Source: Campanula takesimana (Eukaryota > Streptophyta > Magnoliopsida > Asterales > Campanulaceae). Taken from it: a stretch of 64,000 nt of DNA. The notes below the pieces were generated by a model. The model was not told where the DNA came from and made no database searches. It saw only the letters and a program-made list of their open reading frames with translations. The DNA lies in contig JAOWBW010002521.1 of NCBI GenBank assembly GCA_026119855.1, forward strand, positions 1 to 64,000, read 5' to 3'. How positions within the stretch are numbered: position 1 is the first letter of the stretch; each line of letters starts with the position of its first letter. Shown here in pieces: positions 10,686 through 19,960 of the stretch. A program made the position numbers and the translations under genes.

Positions 10686-13441
10686 TGTCACGACCCGAAA
10701 ACTAGGCTCTATTTTATCAGTAATAAATAATTATTATTATTTATTTGCTTATTTATTTATTTAAATTATTGTTTATGTAAATATTTATGTGTGCACTTTA
10801 TGTGTTATAATAATTATGCCTAGCATTTTATTGGGTCATTTGTGCTAGTGTAGTAATAGTTGGTCTTAGTTGTTAGTAGAAAGTATTAGAGTTGGGTAAT
10901 TGGTGGGGAGGGGGCCTAAGTGTAAGATTTTCGTAATAATTCCCCTACTCCCTCTCTTCTCCCTCACTCTCTCCATCCCATCTCCAGCATATTTCTCTCT
11001 CTCTCTCCAAGCTTTGTGAAAGGTAAGTTTTCTTCTTCTTCTCTCTTCATTTTCTCCTTCTTCCTCTCATCATCTCTCAATTCTTAAAACTTGAACATTG
11101 TTTAGATCGTCGCTAGGATCGCGTAGAGTCAAAAAGATTTGAAATCCATCAACTTTGAGAATTTGCAAGTAAGTTACTTTTCCCCCATTTTAATGCTAAA
11201 ATGTTCATATCATGTTCATATAATGCTTTTATTGTTATATTGGAAGTTTGGATGAGTTTGCAATTTATTTGGAATTTATTTGGGTTTTTGGTCAAAAATG
11301 GTGATTTTGAAATGTTGGTTTTGATTCTTGGTTTTAGTTTATGAATGGTGTATTTAGATCCCCTTTCTAGTTAAAAGATGTTTGGGTACCTTAGAAACCT
11401 TGTTGGGAGTGTTGATTTTGAGTATTTGGTGTTTTGGGTGAGTTTTGGCCCGAAAATGGTGAACCTTGGATGAATCTGGGCTTTGTTCATCTGGCACGGT
11501 CGTGCTCCTTTATTTGGCACGGTCGTGCCACAATTCACTTTCCCTCTCGTAAGGTCTGGCACGGTCGTGCTCTTTTATTTGGCACGGTCGTGCCACAATT
11601 CCCTTTTCTCCCGTCTTGGTTGGCACGGTCGTGCCATTTTCTTAGGCACGGTCGTGCCAATATGCCAAAATTGCCTTTCCTCTCGAAATGTCTGGCACGG
11701 TCGTGCCACTTTCTTAGGCACGGTCGTGCCAAGCAAGAATTCTGGTATATTCTTCCCTTTTCTTCTAAAATTGTTTCGTCCATAACTTCTTCGTCCGGAC
11801 TCCGTTTTAGGCGTGTAAACTATCGTTTCGAAGCTCTCTTAGAGTACTACAAGATAGTATAGGTTGTTTGGTTAAGTGATAAGTTTTATACTTCGGGATT
11901 TTATTAGGTGTTTGGGCATCGTCTGATGTGTTCGTGGTTGTTCAATCGAATTGACTTTCGAGTAAGACTTGGTCTAGGTTTTAGGCGATGTCCCATAGTA
12001 CCTAGAGGGTTGTGGTTGAACACCAAAGTGTATTCATTCTGATTCCTACTTTGGAATTTCAGGTGTGATGAGATGGTTGAGTTCATAGTCCTAGTACATC
12101 TTTATGAGTAAATGTTTAGGATAATTTTGGGTTATAGTCGTTGTACTATTTGTGAGCGACCGTTTGGGTTGTGATCTTTATGATTAACTCGTGGGTATCA
12201 TCTTTGGAATGTATCTAGTATGGTTTCTCTTTATGAAATTACGGTACTCTAATAATCATTGTTGTTGTGCTCTTTATGAGAAATTCCGTTTATCGTTGTT
12301 GTGCTCTTTTATGAGAAACTTCTTGTGTTCGTTGTTGTTGAACTCTTCATGAGTAATCGTTTGCATCTTTATGGTGATTAATTGGTGTGGTTCCCTACTT
12401 TGGAACCTTAAGTTGTTATTCATGCTAAAATATTATTACTTAGCATTTAATTAGAAGCCCAGCTGGCATATTTGTTGCATCGGGCGATGGGAAGGATTAT
12501 AATGGCAAAGCCAAGTCCATTATAATGTTGACCATTGTTTTGCCCTTACTATACCCCTTCTCCAGATTGGCCTTGGAAAGGATAAGTCAGCGTTCCTTTG
12601 TGAATGCATCTGGCTAATGGGCATGACTTTGTGTCATGGTCCTTGTCCCTTGTGACACTTTTATGATTTGGTTCCGGTACCGGGGTTTTCTCTTCGAGCT
12701 TTCATGCTGCTATGAAGATGTTGATTGTTGATTATTGAAGCTGCGCAGCGACCTTTATTTGGTTCTTCCAGTGGGGTGAAACCTTGGCTATGTATCCACT
12801 TATGAGTGTTTATTTCAGCTTTATGTGTTGCATGATGAGCTGGTCGTTATTTCCAACCGGTATGGGACGGTTGGCGATAGGGAACCTCTCATTTGTTGTT
12901 ATATGCTTATTTATATGGTTGATTATTGGATGTTACTGTTGACAGCATGTCACTTATTATTTCCGCTGCTATCTATCTTATGTTAATTGATATTGGTCAT
13001 TGCATATTAGCATGTCATGTAGTTGCATTAGTAACTTACTGAGATTTTATCTCACCCCGTTTATTTCCATCTTTGTTTTTCCTTAACCCCCCCCCCCAGG
13101 AGGAAAAGGATTAGGATTCGCGGTTCGAGGAGGACGTCGAGAGGATTGAGATTTTGGGGCAAGTTGTTATAGATCGGTTTACATTATTTAAATGTATAAC
13201 CTTTTGGGGATAGTTTTACCACTATTGACGTCATTAAGAATTGTAATATTTTGTATCTTTGGTGTGAGCTTGTGGAGCTTACACTAGTTGGTTTATGGTG
13301 TTGTTAAACTTGGATTTTCCAAACCTTGTATTAAAATCTTTTGGTTCAAAATGGAAATTTTAACTTCTATATTTTAGAGTTTTGATTTTAAGTCGACGTC
13401 CAGCTCGCGTATCCCGGAACCGCGGGTTCGGGGTCGCGACA
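10686..13441 (+). repeat. Chromo-1 3' LTR
   Basis: The LTR is 2756 bp and nearly identical to the 5' LTR, including the eight-motif array at 11494-11729 with starts 11494, 11517, 11559, 11582, 11623, 11646, 11695 and 11718. The spacing inside each pair is again 23 bp. It ends GGGTCGCGACA, followed by the TSD ACCAT at 13442-13446. Confidence 0.93.
11494..11729 (+). promoter_or_regulatory. Second copy of the 23-bp paired palindrome array (3' LTR)
   Basis: All eight motifs are intact here, including the first, which has lost its leading G context in the 5' LTR. A one-base indel between pairs 2 and 3 (41 versus 40) leaves the 23-bp spacing within pairs untouched. Confidence 0.85.
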
Positions 13442-14619
13442 ACCATCATAGGTGAAGCCTCCTTCTCCCCATCTTCTTCTTCATCTCAAACTCTCTTTTA
13501 TCTTTGTTAATATTACTTGTTCATCTTGTATTATTTCTTCTTGTTCTTGCAAAGTCTTATCCATTTCAAGCACTTTACATTTCTTGCAAGTCTTGTCCAT
13601 TTCAAGTACTATATCTATATATTATACAAGTCTTGGCCTTCCAAGCTATATATATTATGATTATATATGTATGTGGTCCAAATCATGAGGTGATTCAAGG
13701 TGCCCTTCACACCTAGTGTATGATTTATGGGATAAAACCTAGGATGATCATGATTTGTTACATTTCATGTTGATGTTGTTCTTGTTTGGCCATAAGAGTC
13801 ATGATTGGGGGATAAAGTTTCAATCTTTATCATCCCAACCATGACCTAGCCATAAATCACAAAGTATGGGACATAAAGATTTGATCTTTGTGTTATATTT
13901 GTGTCCCTAAAGGTTTAAACTTGCATAATAAGTCCATTTTGGTGGTAAAGTTTCAATCTTTATCCACCAGAATGGTCATTTTGGCCTAAATGCCGTGTTC
14001 ATCAACTTTTCATAAATTTATCCAATGATTGCCTTTGACCACACCCAAATCTTTGTTTTTGGGGTTCCTTCGGTGATCAAAGTGCATAGAAATGAACCTT
14101 CCAAAGTCTTGTTATTAATCATAAACTGGAAATCAACATTCCAGTCCAGTTTCAGCAAAGATACTCTGTTTTGACTGAAACTGGACTGTTTTTCTGATAA
14201 ACTGTAAAACTGCCCTGGAGAGCCCTCTCCATCCGTACGACTACTTTGGCCGGGGAGGACATTTTCCAATTTCTTCCTTTTTGACCAGAAAGTTTGCAAA
14301 ATAAACCTTTTCTGTTAAAAAATTAACTGGTTTTGTCAAAACAGTCAGTTTCTCCCATTTCGAAAACACACACACACACAAGCACTTTCGTTAAATAACA
14401 TTAGGGAGACTCGGCTTTGTCCGAGGTGGCTTGGGTGACGTGAAACTCTTCCCATGACGTAACCTGACCTCCGAACTAATAGAATCTCTAACCTTTCTTT
14501 TGTTGGGTTAAATAATTAACAAAAGTGGCGACTCCGTTATGTTTTGTGAGATAACCGTGTTTGGCGTTTCGCCCCCAAAACACGTCGCATTTTCTGCGCG
14601 CGGGGGCGGGATCCTTATA
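13442..14619 (+). mobile_element. Tat-2 3' LTR, second part (left)
   Basis: This is the continuation of the LTR after Chromo-1, up to the terminal ATCCTTATA (the 5' LTR on the right arm ends CCTTACA). It includes a CA microsatellite near 14368 and, at 14526, an internal copy of the primer site TGGCGACTCCG about 93 bp before the true LTR end. The next five bases (GGTGC, 14620-14624) are the Tat-2 TSD. Confidence 0.88.
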
Positions 14620-15241
14620 GGTGCAACTCATCTAAGCCATGCAAGGTCTCCCCCACTACAAGAGGGATTATGCTAAATTGTTGCTCCTTCGCCTACAAGA
14701 CAATCTCAGCCAGTTGCGCGTCCACAGTCCCGAGGGGTGTAACGAACAGGACCACGCTGAAAAGGAAAACTGCCATGGCATTCCTCTTAAAAGAATGAAT
14801 CGCCGTATCCTCCGAATGCAAACTGAAAATCATCGGCAACCCAGTTATGTCAACCGCAGTGCCGTGCAACATCTTCCTCATGTCTCCGACAGGGAGATTT
14901 AACACGTCGGACCAAGAATCGATCACGCCTCTATGATATTTGGGGACGGAAATTTGGCCCGTCAATGGCATGCCAAGCATCACACCAAAGTCATCGACAG
15001 TCGGCACCATTTCGTTTGCCAAAAAATTGAAGGTATGACTGTCACAATCCCAAAAGGCTGTAGCAGCCTTCAACAAATGCAAATCCGGCTTTAAAGTCCG
15101 AAGCGTGAAGAGAATTCGGAACCCAAAATCCTTCACGAAAGCCTTCTTAGGGTGGGTCTTGAAAGAATAAACGAAGGTTGACAAGTCCTTCTCATACTCA
15201 CCAACAACCTTGGCATCAAGAACGAAAGAATTGGAAGCCAT
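14620..15241 (-). pseudogene. Tat-1 antisense gene, N-terminal part (left), interrupted by Tat-2
   Basis: The minus-strand frame begins MASNSFVLDAK at 15241. Central motifs are FWDCDSHTFNFLANEMVPTV and DDFGVMLGMPLTGQISVP, the arrangement of the plant-mobile-domain / DUF7745-like proteins carried by Tat and Ogre elements. A TAG at about 14693 ends the frame; the right arm has CAG there. Past the stop the frame remains open to the Tat-2 insertion point at 14620. The gene's remainder appears at 63675-64000. Function is unknown; the fold is related to a domain of host proteins and transposons. Confidence 0.7.
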
Positions 15242-15330
15242 GGAAAGTGTGAATTACAAGCAAAGCAAAGAAAAGATGTTCAAGAATGGCAGAATATAGC
15301 TGTTGGGGGAATATGTTTGAACAAAGGCTG

Positions 15331-15338
15331 CTATTATA
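15331..15338 (-). promoter_or_regulatory. TATA-like box of the Tat-1 antisense gene (left)
   Basis: TATAATAG on the minus strand lies about 95 bp upstream of the start codon at 15241. The GC-rich triplet at 15396-15465 lies about 60 bp further upstream. Confidence 0.5.
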
Positions 15339-15395
15339 GCTGTTAGGGATATTTTGGCCAGCAAATGTCAAGCCCCAAAATTCGCTCCCCAGAAG

Positions 15396-15465
15396 CGCGC
15401 GCCTCCCGCAACCCACTTGGGAAGCGCGCGCGTCCCATAGTCACTGGCCGGGGCGCCCGCCTCCC
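15396..15465. promoter_or_regulatory. Triplet of GC-rich motifs at 29-bp period upstream of the antisense gene
   Basis: CGCGCGCCTCCC, CGCGCGCGTCCC and CGCCCGCCTCCC start at 15396, 15425 and 15454, each 29 bp apart. A related triplet with the same period lies in the Tat-1 LTR at 17436-17505. The right arm has it at 49651-49719 with a one-base deletion in one interval. Confidence 0.75.
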
Positions 15466-15479
15466 GTCTCAGAAGTGCC

Positions 15480-15860
15480 TCAACCGGCCCTTGTCAAAAG
15501 AAGAAAGCATGCAAGAATAAAAGACCAGGTACTCCCGAGAATCAACAAGGTCACATTCTTCATCAAAGCCACAAAAGCTCCACCCTTGGTGACACAGTTG
15601 GGCACACATTAACTTGGTCCGCCCCTAAGGCATGTCTAAATTAAAATAGATAGAAACCCCCACTAAATCCTAAAGTAGGGCGTATCTTTCCTTTCGAGTC
15701 AAGGTCTATCTCGACATTTTCCTCTCTAAAAAGGGAAAACCTCATCTTTCCGTCCGCACCCCACTAAAGTCAACATCAAGTGCAGCTCCGAACGACACAC
15801 GTCAGAGACAGCTACAAACAGCAACTCGATCCGCGGGAAACCACTGAAATCACCACTTCT
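15480..15860. other. Tat-1 spacer between the antisense gene and the tandem array (left)
   Basis: This is non-coding sequence with no recognisable motif or ORF. It mirrors 49255-49650. Confidence 0.5.
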
Positions 15861-15864
15861 CAAG

Positions 15865-17065
15865 CAACGTAACGGGTTCACTAACGGATTCGTTAACAAG
15901 GGTTTACTAACAGAATCATTCAATGGATTCACCAACGGATTCATCAAGCGGATTCACTAACGGATTCGTCAACAAGGGTTTAGTAACGGACTCATCCAAA
16001 GGATTCACTAACGGATTTATCAAACGGATTCACTAACAGATTCGTCAATAAGGGTTCACCAACGGACTCATTCATAGGATTCACCAACGAATTCATCAAC
16101 GGGTCACTAACGGATTCGTCAATAAGGGTTCACCAACGGACTCATTCAAAGGATTCACCAACGAATTCATCAAACAGGTTCACTAACGGATTCGTCAACA
16201 AGGTTTCACCAACGGACTCATTCAAGGGATTCACTAACGGATTCATCAAGCAGATTCACTAACGGATTCGTCAACAAGGGTTTACTAACGGACTCATCAA
16301 GGGATTCACTAACGGATTCATCAAACGGATTCACTAACGGATTAGTCAACAAGGGTTCACCAATGGACTCATTCAAAGGATTCACCAACGAATTCATCAA
16401 ACGGGTTCACTAACGGTTTCGTCAACAAGGTTCACCAACGGACTCATCCAAGGGATTCACTAACGGATTCATCAAACGGATTCACTAACGGATTCATCAA
16501 CAAGGGTTCACCAACGGACTCATTCAAAGGATTCACCAACGAATTCATCAAACGGGTTCACTAACGGATTCGTTAACAAGGGTTCACCAACGGACTCATT
16601 CAAAGGATTCACTAACGGATTCATCAAATGGACTCACTAATGGATTCGTCAACAGAGTTTACTAACGAACTCATTCAAGGGATTCACTAACGGATCCACT
16701 AACGGATCCGTCAACAGAGTTTACCAACGGACACATTCAAGGATTCACTAACGGATTCATCAAATGGATTTACTAACGGATTCGTCAACAGAGTTTACTA
16801 ACGGACTCATTCAATGGATTCACTAACGGATTCATCAAGCGGATTCACTAATGGATTCGTCAACAAGGGTTCACTAACGGACTCATTCAAGGGATTCACC
16901 AACGGATTCATCAAGTGGATTTACTAATGGATTCGTCAACAAGGGTTCACTAACGGACTCATTCAATGGATCCACCAACGGGTTCATCAAGCGGATTCAC
17001 TGACGGATTCGGCAAACAGATTCAACAAATGGATTCACGAACGGATTCATCCGGTAGATTTACAA
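15865..17065. repeat. Tat-1 tandem array, about 76-bp units of roughly 19-bp subrepeats (left)
   Basis: About 1.2 kb of repeats is built on GGATTCACTAACGGATTCRT and GGTTCACCAACGGACTCATT. Four related subunits of about 19 bp make a higher-order unit of about 76 bp. The array lies between the antisense gene and the PPT, as in Tat-2, but the sequence is unrelated to the Tat-2 arrays. It mirrors 48050-49245. Confidence 0.9.
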
Positions 17066-17235
17066 ACGAATCATGAAACCTCCTCTATCAAAAAAAGCTG
17101 CTCACACAGGGAGAGCACCCCTATCTCTCGCAATTTCAAATTCATGCTTTTATCGAGTCTTTGCTTTTTCTTGGTGATGTCCTCGGCGGGTGAACTTTCT
17201 TTCGTCGACGCGTTTTGCCTTGCAAACCACGTCAC

Positions 17236-17245
17236 CGAGGGGCTT
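17236..17245 (+). other. Tat-1 polypurine tract (left)
   Basis: CGAGGGGCTT immediately precedes the LTR start TGTAGACACC and is almost identical to the Tat-2 tract. Confidence 0.65.
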
Positions 17246-18237
17246 TGTAGACACCCCACCTTGGACCACTCACCCCGGTTGCACGGTTGATCTTATGTTT
17301 CTCCCTCTTTTAAGTGATTCTCGTTAGTTTTTGTTACTCCCGTTAAGTTCTTGACTGAATTCGTTAAGTCCAGGGACTAAACTGAATAACAGGGCTAACT
17401 TTCTAGTCCATTCTGTCAAAACGCCTTCTCTGAGTCGTGCGCCTCTGACCATAGGAGCCAAAAGCGTGCGCCTTTCGCCCCCAAGGTGGGAAGCGCGCGC
17501 CTCTGGGAGTCAGTTACAGATTTCTGTCCAAGAATCCCTCCCTTGCTCATTTTACATGATTCTGCCTGGGAAAGATTTCTTGGTGACTGAGTTTTGACGC
17601 CAAAAACATTTGTTTTCACCTATAAAAACATCCCTTTTCCACCATTTCAAAGGACCTTTTTTTAGCACTCTTTCAAGGACAAAAAATTCTCTCTACACAA
17701 ACTATACCAAAATCATTTCCAAGGCTTTTTCAAGGAAGTCACGAAGAAGTGTTTGAAGGTCTTCGAAGCATAGGTAAAAGTCCAAATTTTCCCTTTCCTC
17801 TCTACTTCATCTCTTCTCTCTTTTACTTTAATCAAACGTGCAATCACCCAAATCATTTTGGGACATGACACCAATGATCGCTTCATTCCATTAAAGTTGG
17901 CCAAGGAGTCATCTCCCTACATTCCAAATACCTTTTTAAAACCCCCCTTTAATCATCAAGAACAAGAAGAACATTTGTTTTTATGTAGACATTGAACAAG
18001 CAAGACAAACATTAGTTGGGCGAGATGGGTGTTTAAGTACTTCCCATCTCGTAACCTTACCCCCGAACCTCATAACAAGAATCTCTGTTTTCGTAATCAA
18101 ACTTAGGCTAAAATATTAGGTTTTTCTTATGTTCCTCTAAAACATAGGTGGCGACTCTACAATCTAAAACACGAATAGACATCCTAGGGAATAGCACACG
18201 CGCTCTAGCCAAGCCGTGCCATCCCCGGGTATCTATA
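17246..18237 (+). repeat. Tat-1 3' LTR (left)
   Basis: The LTR is 992 bp from TGTAGACACC to GGTATCTATA and the same length on the right arm. It holds a GC-rich triplet at 17436-17505 and a TATA box at 17621-17628 (TATAAAAA). An internal primer-site-like TGGCGACTCTAC lies at 18149, about 89 bp before the end. The next bases, TCTAG (18238-18242), would be the TSD. Tat-1 sits inside the Copia-2 LTR, whose first half is missing on this side. Confidence 0.82.
17436..17505 (+). promoter_or_regulatory. Triplet of GC-rich motifs at 29-bp period in the Tat-1 LTR
   Basis: CGTGCGCCTC, CGTGCGCCTT and CGCGCGCCTC start at 17436, 17465 and 17494, exactly 29 bp apart and about 120 bp upstream of the LTR TATA box. 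The right copy (47609, 47638 and 47667) keeps both 29-bp intervals. Confidence 0.78.
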
Positions 18238-18982
18238 TCTAGAACCTAATCATATCTTATGGGTTTATGTGTAAACCCATTACCAACTTAGTGTAATCCT
18301 ATAGGGTCACACACAATTAGAATGAATTGATAAAGGTAAAAAGGGCAGATTTCTGGTCTGGCACGACCGTGCCAGATATAAAGCACGACCGTGCCATTCG
18401 GCATAGCGGTGCCAAATATAAAGCACGACCGTGTCATTAATCAGCAGCCGGGAAGGAAGGTGCGCACCAATTGGCACAACCGTGCCAATTATAGGGCACG
18501 ACCGTGCCAGAGCTGCTTGGACAGAAAGTTTTCAGCTTAATTTGGGTGACGGGATTTAGGTTTCCTAGGTCCTTAAGGGTTAAGGACTAGGACCTATATA
18601 AACATCTTTTCACCAGCCATTAAGCATATGAAACCTAGTTGTTTGGAGAAACAATATTCTTGATCAAAGATTAAGAATTCATAAATTCATATAGCTTTTT
18701 GGTCTAGCAACCAAGATCAAGATGCTTCTTGATATTTGTTTGTGGTGTGGATACCAATAGAGGGTGAAGCTTATCACCTCCATAGTTCGTGTTCTTGTTC
18801 TTGATCAAGTTTCAAAGTTCCACCAAGAATCAAGGTTGTTATTCAAAGGCATCAAGGGTTAGTATTCTAGTATTCATTACGCATGTATTTGAATTAATCA
18901 TATGAATGTGTCTATGGGCTTTGGGTTTCATGAAAATTTAAATGCTTTATTTCCGCTGCGCATGATTTGAGGAAACCCAACA
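18238..18982 (+). repeat. Copia-2 LTR, 3' part (left)
   Basis: The segment from CTAGAACCTAATC to the end CCCAACA is related along its length to the second half of the Copia-1 LTR. The missing first half should lie beyond the Tat-1 insertion, outside the window. No primer site follows, so this is a 3' or solo LTR. A TATA box (TATATAAA) is at 18595-18602. CATTC at 18983-18987 may be the TSD. Confidence 0.78.
18361..18507 (+). promoter_or_regulatory. Array of six GCACGACCGTGC-type palindromes in 22-bp pairs
   Basis: Motifs start at 18361, 18383, 18401 (degenerate, GCATAGCGGTGC), 18423, 18474 and 18496. Three pairs have 22-bp spacing (18361/18383, 18401/18423, 18474/18496). The array ends 88 bp before the TATA box. 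The motif is the reverse complement of the Chromo-1 motif, although the LTRs are otherwise unrelated. Confidence 0.82.
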
Positions 18983-19960
18983 CATTCAATCCCATCAGAC
19001 GGCCTCTACTTCTAGGTTTGTGTCTGAACTGCAATCACTTCAGTCTTAGCTCTACTCGGCTGTTGATTCCATTAAGGGGGAGAAGAGAGAAGAATCTTAT
19101 AAGCAACAACAGTTTGATGAGAAGCTGGATGAAATTCTTTCTAATCAGTTCAAGTTACTTGAAATGGTTAAAGTCAATCATGAGATGTACAACTTGAAGC
19201 AGGATACTGTAAATGAAAGGCTGTCATCTCTGGAAGAAATTTTTTCTAAACTGTCACACTCATTTGATACCAGCTCGGTTCTTCTGCGTAAGAAGATAGA
19301 CAGCATGGAAAAATGTATGAAGAAACCGACATTGATTTGCCTTCATGCCGCTTGAATTCTCATCCACTTATGCAACCGAGGCAAGAAATGCTGTTAATGA
19401 AGAACAAGAAGCTGAAACCGCACTGGATCACAAGCAGATGGAGCTACTACTGGGAAGGATCCAGCCGATGATCAAGCTGCATAAATTTCTTATGTAATTT
19501 TTGCTTGTTCATTTCTTTTGTTATTTCCTCTTATAATTCCTTGTACTTGTAACTACCAAACCTTATAATTGAATTATATGAGAAGATGCATTGCATTGCA
19601 GTTTCAAAACTTTGTTTATTCAAACTGCTTGTTTGTGAAACAATGCTTGCATTTTTCAAAACTCATGTACTAAGTTCATCATGAAAAATCTTTTATGTGC
19701 ATTTGTTTTAAACATTCAGTTTAAACTTGCATATCTGATCTTCAAAATCATATCTTTATATATGCATCTGAATGATTATTCCTTCTATCTGTTCTTCATT
19801 TCCTTTATTTTAGATAGTTTAGGAATCTATGATTAAGCATAGTGTGTGCATTGACTTGGGGAATTAAGTTTCAAGAAAATTTCATTTGGACATGTTATTA
19901 CCAAGTACAATGTTTGCTTTACCATAGTGTGGTAATGGCATCAATCAAATAGGGGGAGAT
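18983..19960 (+). mobile_element. Sire-1 internal 3' end (left)
   Basis: This is a copia fragment with features typical of Sireviruses: a coiled-coil ORF before the 3' LTR, a purine block AAGGGGGAGAAGAG at about 19072 inside the ORF and a final PPT (AGGGGGAGAT, 19951-19960). RT and integrase are not in the window. About 470 bp of AT-rich non-coding sequence follows the ORF. Confidence 0.55.
18996..19484 (+). pseudogene. Sire-1 coiled-coil ORF, C-terminal fragment (left)
   Basis: The frame reads through LDEILSNQFKLLEMVKVNHE and LKQDTVNERLSSLEEIFSKL, with heptad-like leucine spacing that implies a coiled coil. It then shifts to an acidic tail (AVNEEQEAETALD) ending at TAA 19482-19484. It is broken by TAG at 19047 and a frameshift near 19310-19400. 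The position before the PPT matches the extra 'envelope-like' ORF of some Sireviruses; no signal peptide or membrane segment is visible in this fragment. Confidence 0.5.

Larger units (their letters stand above)
5065..13441 (+). mobile_element. Chromo-1: young Ty3/gypsy element without pol
   Basis: This is a complete insertion with two nearly identical LTRs (5065-7816 and 10686-13441), a tRNA-Met-type primer site, a gag, a PPT and a 5-bp TSD. The internal part is only about 2.9 kb. It holds gag and decayed sequence but no reverse transcriptase, RNase H or integrase, so it is non-autonomous. The gag and LTR ends resemble Chromo-2, a chromovirus-like relative that could have supplied enzymes in trans. 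It is absent from the right arm, so insertion is recent relative to arm divergence. Confidence 0.93.

Noticed and set aside
10503..10730. 75-residue ORF across the Chromo-1 PPT and LTR
   Set aside because: It crosses the PPT/LTR boundary in decayed sequence and has no domain match; only its last residues resemble the end of gypsy pol.
13452..13716. Hydrophobic small ORFs (also at 51396-51660 and 63047-63259)
   Set aside because: They lie inside the Tat-2 LTR, recur in all three LTR copies in this window, and are AT-rich low-complexity translations.
17071..17259. 62-residue ORF (also 47852-48040)
   Set aside because: It straddles the Tat-1 PPT and LTR start, so it is unlikely to be a gene, although it is preserved in both arms.
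18149..18160. TGGCGACTCTAC as the true Tat-1 primer site, making 17246-18147 a 5' LTR
   Set aside because: A PPT precedes this LTR, and by analogy with Tat-2 the LTR continues about 89 bp further to GGTATCTATA, next to Copia-2 LTR sequence. It is therefore a 3' LTR with an internal copy.
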